Below are positions 1 to 6,742 of a DNA stretch of 21,555 bases, piece after piece. The stretch comes from Natrinema soli (lineage in GTDB: Archaea; Halobacteriota; Halobacteria; Halobacteriales; Natrialbaceae), in contig NZ_JAQIVI010000007.1 of the NCBI RefSeq assembly GCF_028618695.1, positions 1-21,555 on the forward strand, in the 5' to 3' direction. The notes beneath the pieces were generated by a model. The model was not told where the DNA came from. It saw only the letters and a program-made list of their open reading frames with translations, and did no database searches. Positions within the stretch are counted from its first letter, which is position 1, and each line of letters begins with the position of its first letter. The translations under genes were made by a program, and so were the position numbers.

Positions 1-1000
1 GCAACGATGTCCGTCGCGGTCGGCTTTGCCGAGGTCCGCAGGACCCGGACGGGTGAAGCGCTGGCGTCGAAACCAAAGCCCGGCAGCACAGTGACCACCG
101 GGAGCGAGCAGCCCGGAATGGTCGGTCGCGAGCGACGCGGAGGGAGGGAAGGCGAGCGGGGCGTGCCGTAACCACACACCAGCCGAGGGACAGCTACAAC
201 ATCCCCACCTTCAGCTCAGCCTTGTGGGCTTCGAAAGGGCGAGGCCGTCTCGGTCGTCCCCCGCCGACGCAAGCACCGCAACGACCGAGCCCTGCGAGGG
301 AGTGAGGCGCGCAGCGAGGCGCGGGATGCCGAGCGGCCGAGGGCTTTCGGTGGTAGTGTACTCCTCTCGAGTCATCTCCTCAACGATGTCGTCTCCCTCA
401 CAACCATCTCTCCACTCCTCCGCCACGATCTTGCCCTCACCCTGCCCCTCATTCTACTCTCCTCTCCTCGAGCGTCACCTCCATGTCGACCCGCTCTGCC
501 CTACGTAGCCCGAGACACTCACACGCCTGTCTGCACTCACGCAACATCATCTTCGTCTCTCCTCGAACGTACCAGCGTACACCTTCCTGCCTCTTCCTCG
601 CCTGGTGTGTTCTGTCCTCTCAAGTGTTCCATGGACTACCGATACCGAACCCACCAATCGTCCACGTCGCATCCCCGTCAGGCCGATCTCAGTTGTCCAA
701 TACTCGGACTGCTGTCTCGATCGTCACCCAGGGGTACCGGCCGTTCCAGCTGCACAAGACTCGGTCTGCCCTCGGGAAAGCAAGACCACCGGACCAAGAG
801 TGTTACGTACAAGCCAAGCAGGTAACGGAGCAGCAATCGATCTCACTGATAGCTGTCAAGAGCTGCGTGTTGACTCGATGGAAACGCTGCTATGAGAGAG
901 TGTATTCAGCAGACTTCGGACGTTTATTTCAACCTGCTTACGGAGAGACAGCTGTTCAGCAACCAGGTATATCCCACCCCTTTTTATTTTTAGGAATCTG
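1..1000. other. Left-edge region without a convincing gene
   Basis: I see no reliable gene here. A 54-codon open frame from base 7 to a stop at 169-171 could be a small gene or the tail of something starting outside the window. A leftward frame at 211-426 begins with an acidic, haloarchaeal-looking stretch from a GTG codon but continues into arginine- and proline-rich sequence typical of a GC-rich repeat. From about 360 to 620 the plus strand is strongly C+T biased. From about 970 the sequence turns AT-rich and leads into the promoter of the next cassette. Confidence 0.5.
75..118 (+). repeat. Short dispersed direct repeat, copy 1
   Basis: The 15-base string AAGCCCGGCAGCACAG-like start (from about 75) and the GAGCGAGCAGCCCGGAA end recur in the same order at about 3335-3382, with a diverged middle. 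Each copy also holds AGCCCGG twice. Both copies are followed by purine-rich GGAGGG-type sequence. The two copies bracket the AT-rich three-gene cassette. Function is unknown. Confidence 0.55.
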
Positions 1001-1010
1001 ATTAGTAATG

Positions 1011-1020
1011 TTTTAGTATA
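1011..1020 (+). promoter_or_regulatory. Probable TATA element of the three-gene cassette
   Basis: The sequence TTTTAGTATA lies about 27-36 bases before the ATG at 1047, which fits an archaeal TATA box with a short or absent leader. A second AT-rich run lies at about 980-992. No Shine-Dalgarno sequence stands immediately before the start codon, as expected for a leaderless haloarchaeal first gene. Confidence 0.45.
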
Positions 1021-1046
1021 GTCCGAGTCGAACGTCGATAGAGATT

Positions 1047-2099
1047 ATGACGCCACCCCTGCCAATCGTGTACCTCTACACGTCGGACACACAGGGGATC
1101 AGCGGTTCGATAAGATTCCAAAAGTTGATCTTCCTTGGTCAGCAGGAGTCAAGTCTCCCAGAGCGATATCAGTTTGTTCCTTACAAATTTGGTCCATATT
1201 CATATCAGTTAGAGCGTGATATTGAAAGCTGTATAAATAATGGCTATATCTGTAAGAGCCGAACGCGGAATAGGGTGGGGAATTACAGAATTGATTACTC
1301 GCTTACCCCAGACGGAATCCGATTTGCAAAACTTCTTCTAGAGAAAGGCCCCGACAAAGTATTTCAAGAGGCCAATAAAATCACCTCAGCGCACGGTGGG
1401 AAACAACTTTCAGACCTAATCAAATACGTCTATGGGAATTACCCCGAATATACTGACGAGTCCACGCTTGATATCGAACGTATCTTCGATGAGTCAACCA
1501 CTTCGCAATTTACGGAACAAGACCCATCTCAAGTGGGTCCGTTCAATCAGATCAAGAAGTTAAGTGAAGAAGAAGGCGAAGTAGCGGGAATCGATAAAGA
1601 GTTTACTAGACAGTCACTAGAAATTGGATCTGAATTTCGAGCGACTCTTGAGAGGATTAGCGGTGATTCAGTATCGATATACTGGCGATCGCCATCACCA
1701 TCGTTTGACTTATTCACACAAATCGTACAGAACGATACAGCAGTCCCAAAAGATGCGCCGAGTGAAATGCGAACTCGTGACTCTGATAGATGGATCCGTG
1801 GAGAGTGTAACGAACTACTGGATAAGGTCGATTCCGACACATGTCTGTTCTTTAGAACTGAAGCGGAGGATGATCAATACACAGTCACTTGGGAAGCCGG
1901 AAGGGGAGACAGTGATGATGAGATTACAATCTATATGACCGAAAGCCGGGCTAATTATAAAAGTTTCCGAGCAGCCTTAGTTCAGTACGCCACTGAAACC
2001 GCACTAGATCCTGACATAGCTCCTAAAAGCCGAGCAGTCACTACCGATGATCTGGTCAGCGAATCGTTCCGCCAAACTGCAAAGCTCGCAATAAGCTAA
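1047..2099 (+). CDS. YwgA/Panacea-like protein, first gene of cassette
   Basis: A protein of 350 residues. The first ~100 residues follow the pattern of the YwgA and Panacea-type domains: a helical segment with SGSIRFQKLIFL, then FVPYKFGPYSYQL and a 'D-I-E-S-C-I-N-N-G-Y-I' helix, then a beta hairpin ending in YSLTPDGIRFAK, which looks like a winged-helix layout. Panacea domains are known in antitoxins of toxin-antitoxin pairs; YwgA itself is uncharacterised. The remaining ~250 residues, including a segment around 200-310 rich in acidic residues, I do not recognise. The next gene starts 10 bases after the stop, so the three genes are probably one transcript. The region is more AT-rich than the replication operon further right, which suggests transfer. 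The domain call is moderate; the function is inference. Confidence 0.7.
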   Translation: MTPPLPIVYLYTSDTQGISGSIRFQKLIFLGQQESSLPERYQFVPYKFGPYSYQLERDIESCINNGYICKSRTRNRVGNYRIDYSLTPDGIRFAKLLLEKGPDKVFQEANKITSAHGGKQLSDLIKYVYGNYPEYTDESTLDIERIFDESTTSQFTEQDPSQVGPFNQIKKLSEEEGEVAGIDKEFTRQSLEIGSEFRATLERISGDSVSIYWRSPSPSFDLFTQIVQNDTAVPKDAPSEMRTRDSDRWIRGECNELLDKVDSDTCLFFRTEAEDDQYTVTWEAGRGDSDDEITIYMTESRANYKSFRAALVQYATETALDPDIAPKSRAVTTDDLVSESFRQTAKLAIS

Positions 2100-2109
2100 A
2101 TATACCAAA

Positions 2110-2562
2110 ATGATGGAAATTCAGCAGCTTGAGGATAAGGCTTGCTATGTGTCTGATAAAGACGAATACGGAATGATTGAAGTGAGAACCTGCATGGACG
2201 GTACGGCGGAAGCGTGCTGTCTTTCAAAAGGCGAGACCGGCACTCAACGAACCGGGGTCATAAATTGGCGGAGTCATATGTCTACTGTCGAGGTACGTAT
2301 CCGGAGCTTGAACGAGAGCATAACTCTGATGCCCGAAGAAAAGGAAAGCAAAGGAGCATATGAGTACGTCAAAGAAGTGCATCTTCCTCCTTCAATGGGA
2401 AGTAATGTAAACGAGTATGAATTCCGGGTTCCGGTTAAGAGGGAATCAGCGGGCATATCGATGAGCGAGATCATTCAGTTGTCAATGACCATCGACACGG
2501 AACAAGCAGCTGAGGACAGTAGGGAAGGACCAACGCTGCATTCCAAAATCCAGTTTAAATGA
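2110..2562 (+). CDS. Hypothetical soluble protein, second gene of cassette
   Basis: A protein of 150 residues that I do not recognise. It has no membrane segment or signal peptide. It contains three cysteines near the N-terminus (one in KACYV and an ACC pair near residue 36-37) but no clear CxxC metal site. The middle and C-terminal parts alternate hydrophobic and charged residues, as in a beta-rich domain. Two ATG codons stand in tandem at 2110 and 2113, and either could be the start. The stop overlaps the next start by four bases (ATGA), so translation is probably coupled to the downstream membrane protein. Being encoded between a regulator-like protein and a membrane protein suggests a partner or effector role, but that is inference. 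Confidence 0.65.
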   Translation: MMEIQQLEDKACYVSDKDEYGMIEVRTCMDGTAEACCLSKGETGTQRTGVINWRSHMSTVEVRIRSLNESITLMPEEKESKGAYEYVKEVHLPPSMGSNVNEYEFRVPVKRESAGISMSEIIQLSMTIDTEQAAEDSREGPTLHSKIQFK

Positions 2563-3056
2563 GTTTTCCGAGCGCAGGGCTAATTCTTGAAATTACTCCA
2601 TTCTTATCTACCATTGTTGTTGAGATTGCTACAGCAGGAGGTGAAGGAAAATTTGAGGGAGAATTTCAGAAGCAACCAGAATATGGCGTAATCGGAGATT
2701 CCCCTGCTAGCGCCGAGAATATTCGGTATACGGCGTTATTTAGCTACCATTACGAGCAATCTATGAGATACTTCGATATCGCTACTATTGCAGCGTTCGT
2801 CATCTTTATCACCAAACTCTACACAGCAGAGGGCACAAGCGAATTGATCGTCTCTGCAGCTGTCATTTCAATATGCTTCATCGTCGGTCTTCGTGTCTGG
2901 ATGCGCAGATACTTTGAGTTAAAAACGCCGACAGAATACGCACGCAAAGACCTGTTATACACTTACCGAGGACTTATCATTCGGAAAGGTGATCTTGCCA
3001 TCATGGCTGCAAATCTCGCTCCAGTCATGTGTTTAGTATTTCTAGATCTCATGTGA
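2559..3056 (+). CDS. Small membrane protein, third gene of cassette
   Basis: A protein of 165 residues with three hydrophobic helices at about residues 72-88, 95-113 and 146-163. The first ~68 residues are soluble and contain an amphipathic N-terminal stretch and a polar glycine- and glutamate-rich loop. A basic loop (RVWMRRYFELK, about 112-122) sits between helices two and three. The start codon overlaps the preceding stop (ATGA at 2559-2562). It has some resemblance in size and topology to SLATT-type membrane effectors (two helices near the N-terminal half followed by a cytoplasmic portion), but I cannot show that homology. It is a plausible membrane effector of the cassette; this is inference. 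Confidence 0.65.
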   Translation: MSFPSAGLILEITPFLSTIVVEIATAGGEGKFEGEFQKQPEYGVIGDSPASAENIRYTALFSYHYEQSMRYFDIATIAAFVIFITKLYTAEGTSELIVSAAVISICFIVGLRVWMRRYFELKTPTEYARKDLLYTYRGLIIRKGDLAIMAANLAPVMCLVFLDLM

Positions 3057-3143
3057 GTTGATCAAAACAGGATCGAGCTGTCAATTGTCTCATTATTAGA
3101 TAAGGCTGAGAATTCTACTCTCACCAATCAAAGCTAAGAGATG

Positions 3144-3158
3144 CACGTACTGTACGTG
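3144..3158. repeat. Perfect 15-base palindrome
   Basis: CACGTAC-T-GTACGTG is a perfect inverted repeat of seven bases around a single central T, located 88 bases after the membrane-protein stop. It could be an operator or a recombination site. Nothing else in the window repeats it. Confidence 0.5.
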
Positions 3159-3333
3159 GTATTGAACTCATTCCTTGACCGATAGGCACTATGTATTACT
3201 TCGATCCTAGCAACATGATCAGTGGCTGGTATAAGTAGCCGCGTTAGATTCTCCCACCTACATACCAGCTGATTCACTCGAGTATGGGTTGAAAGCAATC
3301 TTTGAGAAGAACCTATGACACCCTGCACTGGGG

Positions 3334-3382
3334 GAAAGCCCGGCAGCACAGCGAGCTCGAAGAGAGCGAGCGAGCAGCCCGG
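3334..3382 (+). repeat. Short dispersed direct repeat, copy 2
   Basis: This copy shares AAGCCCGGCAGCACAG and GAGCGAGCAGCCCGGAA with bases 75-118, with a somewhat longer diverged middle. Together the copies flank the three-gene cassette, which would fit the boundaries of an inserted module or simply a dispersed plasmid repeat. Confidence 0.55.
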
Positions 3383-3510
3383 AACCTGGAGGAGGGTGGG
3401 TGGTCGTGGGAGGGCGGTGCTGTGCGGTGCGGTCCTCCTCTGCTCGCTGCTCCATACCCACCTCACTCCACTACTCTCATCCTTCCACTATCTCAAACCG
3501 CACTGACTCC

Positions 3511-4071
3511 CTACCTTCTGTACGGTTTCCGCATCCAGGATCTCATCGAACTGGCCCACGCTCGCAGCTGTACCCGGATTGCTTGCCGCAGATCCTGCCG
3601 CAGCACCGCCACTTCCGTATAGTACGATCGCGCACCCCTTGGCAATTCGTGGAACCGTTCCTGACACTTGAGACACGTGTACTCGAACTCGGCTCGGACG
3701 TTGTTCTGGTGCCCATCGAGTTCACCCCCTTCGCCGTAGTGGAACTCCTCGTACACGAGCTTCTTCGAGACGAACTCGCGACCGTCACACCGCGGGCACT
3801 GGTTCATCATCAGCGGCTCGTCCGATCCCTGCCTCGAGACAGTACTCGAACTCATCGATGCAACCTTGGCCTGCTCACCCTCACTGCTCTCCTCACCATC
3901 CTCGGCTGAACTCTCGGCTTCGTCCGCTGCTGTGGTATCAGCCTGGCCGTCGTCTTCTGCATCTTCCTCGCCTAGCACTGCTCCTTCTTGAACCCAGTCG
4001 TCGAATTCCTCGCTCAGGATCTGATCATCGTCCTCTGCGTCTTCCGTCTGATGCTGATCTGTCCAGCTCAT
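3511..4071 (-). CDS. Acidic zinc-ribbon-like hypothetical protein
   Basis: A protein of 186 residues read leftward from the ATG at 4071. The first ~85 residues are extremely acidic and low in complexity (runs of Asp, Glu, Ser, Ala), as is common in haloarchaeal disordered tails. From about residue 88 there is a CPRCDG knuckle followed about 40 residues later by CLKC, a two-knuckle zinc ribbon, with aromatic and acidic residues between. The last ~40 residues are arginine-rich and helical. I do not recognise a named family. The two-CxxC layout resembles the ribbon of transcription elongation factor TFS, but it lacks that protein's catalytic DE hairpin as far as I can see. A role in nucleic-acid binding is inference. 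No operon partner is evident. Confidence 0.65.
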   Translation of the reverse strand: MSWTDQHQTEDAEDDDQILSEEFDDWVQEGAVLGEEDAEDDGQADTTAADEAESSAEDGEESSEGEQAKVASMSSSTVSRQGSDEPLMMNQCPRCDGREFVSKKLVYEEFHYGEGGELDGHQNNVRAEFEYTCLKCQERFHELPRGARSYYTEVAVLRQDLRQAIRVQLRAWASSMRSWMRKPYRR

Positions 4072-4349
4072 ATCCCGCTCACCCCTCTCAGGTGGGCGAA
4101 CAACACTGCCGTCGCGATCACCTAGCCTGACGTCCTCCTAGCTGCTCTTCACTCACCACCGCCCTCGAGTCCCACTTCACCGTCGACGTCCTCGCCCACG
4201 GCCACCATCCCTCCCCTCGAGGAGAGCAACCCACACTGTACCACCTCCCCTCCAGGTCCACTCTTTCCTCGAGCTCCTCCCAGACTCCCCGTCACGGCCT
4301 GGCTCCTAGCTTGTACGTTCCTCCCACTCTCACCTCTCCTCAGCCTCAT

Positions 4350-4509
4350 CTCCAGTCCTCTGCCCACTCCCCTCTCCGACACCACACTCGACCCTGTTCT
4401 CCGCCCTTCACTCGTTCTCCAGACCTCGCTCTCTTCTCCCCCTCTCGCCTCGAGCATCATCCTCTCTCTACTTCTCCCACCCCTCTTCTTTCTCTATTGG
4501 TCCCTCACA
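4350..4509 (+). repeat. Pyrimidine-rich long repeat, copy A
   Basis: About 150 bases here match 5831-5979 with high identity and a few small indels. Shared blocks include TGTTCTCCGCCCTTCACTCG, CTCGCCTCGAGCATCATCC and TTCTTTCTCTATTGGTCCCT. The plus strand is almost entirely C and T. The match ends at TCCCTCACA, exactly where recognisable protein-coding sequence of the next remnant begins. Confidence 0.75.
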
Positions 4510-4515
4510 CATCCG

Positions 4516-4812
4516 CTGTTCATCGCCGTCCACGAATCCGACCTCAACGCCTGGTCGGAGTTCTTCGACCGGTTCGGAATCCTGACTGCCGAGGAACGCC
4601 AGCCCGCTGAAGACCTCGATTGCGTCATCCAGGTCATCCTCGAGTCGCGGTCACAGATCGATCCCGAAATGGTCAACGGACGGCCAGTTCTCCCGCTCCA
4701 AGAAACCGTAGCGTTCGCAGATGAGCATTATGCGCATTTCCAGTCAGCACTCGACATGCTCGACCGTATGTACGACGACATCGACACTGACGCGAACTAC
4801 CGCTCAAATTGA
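4516..4812 (+). pseudogene. Headless gene remnant, unknown family
   Basis: An open frame of 98 codons ends at the TGA at 4810-4812 and has clear haloarchaeal coding character: acidic, with phrases such as FIAVHESDLNAWSEFF, FGILTAEERQPAEDL and FADEHYAHFQ. It has no usable start codon before an internal ATG at about 4672, and its 5' side runs straight into the pyrimidine-rich repeat. I read it as the C-terminal part of a longer helical protein whose beginning was replaced by the repeat. The stop lies 60 bases before the VapB start, so the gene once sat directly upstream of that pair. The family is not recognised. Confidence 0.5.
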
Positions 4813-4841
4813 CAGAGGCTGCCAATGGGTATCCACAGACG

Positions 4842-4847
4842 TTTAAG
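4842..4847 (+). promoter_or_regulatory. TATA element of the vapBC pair
   Basis: TTTAAG is 25-30 bases before the ATG at 4872. The spacing matches a haloarchaeal promoter giving a leaderless transcript, and it decides the start: the frame is open further upstream (to 4809), but that would place the promoter inside the gene. Confidence 0.55.
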
Positions 4848-4871
4848 TCATCGCAGACCAATTATGGAGAC

Positions 4872-5123
4872 ATGGCCACGGATCTCACCGAACGGGTGCA
4901 AGAAATCGCGGAAGCGCGAGGCATCCCCGAATCGGAGATCCTCGAACGGGCGCTGGAACGCGGTGTCGAAGACCTCTGGATAGACCTCGTCCTTTCGCGG
5001 TACATGAACGACGAAATCGATCGAGAAACAGCGATCGAACTCGTTGGACGTGACCGCGTCAAGCGTGCAGAACGCGAACTGCAGGCAGTCGAAGACGATG
5101 TTCGGTGGGGTATGAGTGCGTGA
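4872..5123 (+). CDS. VapB-type antitoxin (UPF0175/RHH-like)
   Basis: A protein of 83 residues beginning MATDLTERVQEIAEARG. It is highly charged and helical. The opening (hydrophobic strand, then 'EIAEARGIPESEILERALERG') looks like a ribbon-helix-helix DNA-binding domain of antitoxins that pair with PIN toxins, with a UPF0175-like 'RYMNDEIDRETAIELVG' C-terminal half of the type that binds the toxin. It should neutralise the downstream PIN ribonuclease and, with it, repress their promoter. The stop codon overlaps the toxin start by four bases (GTGA). The ATG at 4872 is chosen from the TATA spacing. The call rests on pattern and on the neighbour. Confidence 0.75.
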   Translation: MATDLTERVQEIAEARGIPESEILERALERGVEDLWIDLVLSRYMNDEIDRETAIELVGRDRVKRAERELQAVEDDVRWGMSA

Positions 5124-5590
5124 TCCTTGCGGTCGCTGATACAGGCCCACTAATCCATCTCGACGAAATTGACGCGCTTCAGTTGCTCTCGGTAGTCGAT
5201 GGGTTGCTCATTCCACAGACAGTAAACGAAGAACTTGAGGCAGGGACAGTTCCATCTGCGCTCAATCATATCGAGTACGAACTCGTCGAGGCAGAGGAAA
5301 CCGAACTCACCGTTGATTTAGACCCTGGAGAGACTGCTGCTCTTGCGGTCGCATCTGAGCGCTCAGCTGTCCTTTTGACTGACGACCTTGCAGCCAGAGA
5401 CGCTGCCGAGGATGCCAATGTCGAGGTGCATGGCTCAATCGGTGTCATTGTTCTCGCATACACTCGTGGGGAACTCACCAAATCAAAAGCAGCCGAGCTG
5501 ATGCGAGCACTCCAAACAGAAACGAGCCTGTTCATTACCGACGCTGTAGTTGAACGGGGAATCACACTGCTCGATGAGTCAACCAGATAA
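5120..5590 (+). CDS. VapC-type PIN-domain toxin (DUF3368-like)
   Basis: A protein of 156 residues starting at the GTG that overlaps the antitoxin stop. The PIN fold is visible: an N-terminal strand ending in VADTGPLIHL with the first catalytic aspartate (residue 7), the acidic VNEEL helix near residue 40, DPGETAALAVA near 75, and VLLTDDLAARDAA near 93 with the paired aspartates. These acids bind the metal ions that cleave RNA in PIN toxins. The spacing and the GVIVLAYTRGEL helix resemble the DUF3368 branch. It probably acts as an mRNA- or tRNA-targeting ribonuclease held in check by the upstream antitoxin, stabilising the element that carries it. A GTG at 5105 would give a slightly longer form but overlaps more. 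Confidence 0.85.
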   Translation: MILAVADTGPLIHLDEIDALQLLSVVDGLLIPQTVNEELEAGTVPSALNHIEYELVEAEETELTVDLDPGETAALAVASERSAVLLTDDLAARDAAEDANVEVHGSIGVIVLAYTRGELTKSKAAELMRALQTETSLFITDAVVERGITLLDESTR

Positions 5591-6265
5591 TTCTGGTGCT
5601 ACTCTCGCCTCTCTGTTGAAAATCCGCTACGAAGAGAAGCGGTAATAGCCGGTCACGGAAGCAGCTCAAAATAGAGCTATTTCTCCTCGCCTCAAGAGCG
5701 TGAGGCGAACACCAGTGAGTGAGTCACCAGACCAATCTGTAGAATCGAGCGGTCTTACACCAAAACAGCGTCTTGAGCCACCAAACACGCCGCTCATCAA
5801 CGCCGGTATCATGACGATCAATGACATGGATCTTCAGTCCTCTCCACTCCGATCACCACACTCCATTCTGTTCTCCGCCCTTCACTCGTTCTCCAGACCT
5901 CACTCTCTTCTCTCCCTCTCGCCTCGAGCATCATCCACTCTACTTCTCCCACCTCTTCTTTCTCTATTGGTCCCTCACATTCTGCTCTCTTCTCAACTTT
6001 CTCTCACATCTATTACCTTGTCTCACACCCCTTCCTCTCCCACCTCTCTGCCGCTCTCTAGTCCCCCACTGATCGTGTTCTAAAAATGCTTTCTCATTCC
6101 TCTCTCATTCCCCTTCCGACCACCCCTTGTTACTGACCCTACCTTCCACCCGTTCTACACCCAATCCAATCCCTCCATTCTCGAGTCCGCACACTCCTCC
6201 AGACCGAGCCTCCAGTTTCTGATACATCCACCTTCCCCTGCCCTCTGTACTCCCCACGTCTCAAT
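5591..6265. other. Gene-poor pyrimidine-rich stretch
   Basis: No gene is convincing. A frame from a GTG at 5700 has about 40 residues of protein-like sequence (VSESPDQSVESSGLTPKQ) before entering the pyrimidine-rich repeat, so it may be an N-terminal remnant. From about 5830 to 6260 the plus strand is dominated by C and T, including repeat copy B, and then grades into the iteron region. Confidence 0.5.
5831..5979 (+). repeat. Pyrimidine-rich long repeat, copy B
   Basis: This is the second copy of the element at 4350-4509, in the same orientation and about 1.48 kb further on. The two copies enclose the gene remnant and the vapBC pair. Recombination between direct copies would excise or duplicate this segment. 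Beyond TCCCTCACA the two copies have unrelated sequence. Confidence 0.75.
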
Positions 6266-6617
6266 CCCGTCGCGCACACCTCTGCTTCTGCATACCTCCC
6301 CATTCCTTTGGACGAAAAATCGTCATTCACGACCGGTTTTACGGATTTATATCTCTTTAAAACCCCGTCGCGCATATCTAAGGCCGTTATTGTGTGCGCG
6401 ACGAGTTCGAATTTCGGAGCTTAAATCAAGAACGTGCGCGACGGGAGGGTGAAACCGCCGATATTGGGATGATCGGTGCGTTATGTTGAATGGAAGCAAT
6501 AACTAGACAGTCAATTTTGGAGAGGAGTTCCGTACGCAAAACCCGTCAATTAAGGTTTTCAGCAGTTTCAGCCCTCAGATCGTGCGCGACGGGGTGTAAC
6601 TACCCTACATGTAGTTA
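6266..6617. repeat. Iteron-like array, candidate replication origin
   Basis: Five copies of a 12-base motif are present: CCCGTCGCGCAC at 6266-6277, CCCGTCGCGCAT at 6364-6375, GTGCGCGACGAG at 6394-6405, GTGCGCGACGGG at 6434-6445 and GTGCGCGACGGG at 6582-6593. The first two are in inverted orientation to the last three. Two AT-rich runs lie close by (about 6337-6362 and 6618-6655), and an inverted repeat TAACTAC/GTAGTTA sits at 6597-6617 right after the last copy. This is the architecture of an iteron origin with unwinding elements, and it abuts the primase operon. The protein that would bind it is not obvious in the window. Confidence 0.6.
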
Positions 6618-6725
6618 GAATCAATACATATCGTATTAAGTATAGATATCGAGGAAGTGGCACAGAATCCTGATTTTAAATCTGTCATAGGATGGTGGAA
6701 TAATGGCTATGTAGATGGAGTTTTT

Positions 6726-6742
6726 CTTCAAAAATGTTTGTT
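6726..6742 (-). terminator. T-rich tract after the primase operon
   Basis: Immediately after the stop of the primase large-subunit gene, the transcribed strand reads into CATTTTTGAAG and further runs of A and T. Archaeal transcription often ends at U-rich tracts without a stable hairpin, so this is a reasonable terminator for the leftward operon. Confidence 0.35.

Larger units (their letters stand above)
3057..3510. other. Intergenic region with palindrome and repeat
   Basis: No gene is convincing. The region carries a perfect 15-base palindrome (3144-3158), AT-rich sequence to about 3300, and the second copy of the short dispersed repeat (about 3334-3382) followed by GGAGGG-type sequence. 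The last part is C+T rich up to the end of the leftward zinc-ribbon gene. No clear hairpin-plus-T-tract terminator was seen after the cassette. Confidence 0.5.

Noticed and set aside
483..1001. Plus-strand open frame of 172 codons
   Set aside because: The composition (Ser, Arg, Cys and Pro rich, not acidic) does not fit a haloarchaeal protein, no motif is seen, and overlapping frames are equally open.
4149..4460. Minus-strand frame of 103 codons rich in Gly, Glu and Arg
   Set aside because: It is the purine-rich complement of the pyrimidine repeat and not a credible protein.
5700..6083. Plus-strand frame of 127 codons through the pyrimidine-rich repeat
   Set aside because: Most of it is Ser/Leu/Pro low complexity caused by the C+T strand bias; at best the first 40 codons are a remnant.
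6266..6617. CRISPR array
   Set aside because: The five 12-base repeats are too short, irregularly spaced and in both orientations; an iteron or binding-site array fits better.
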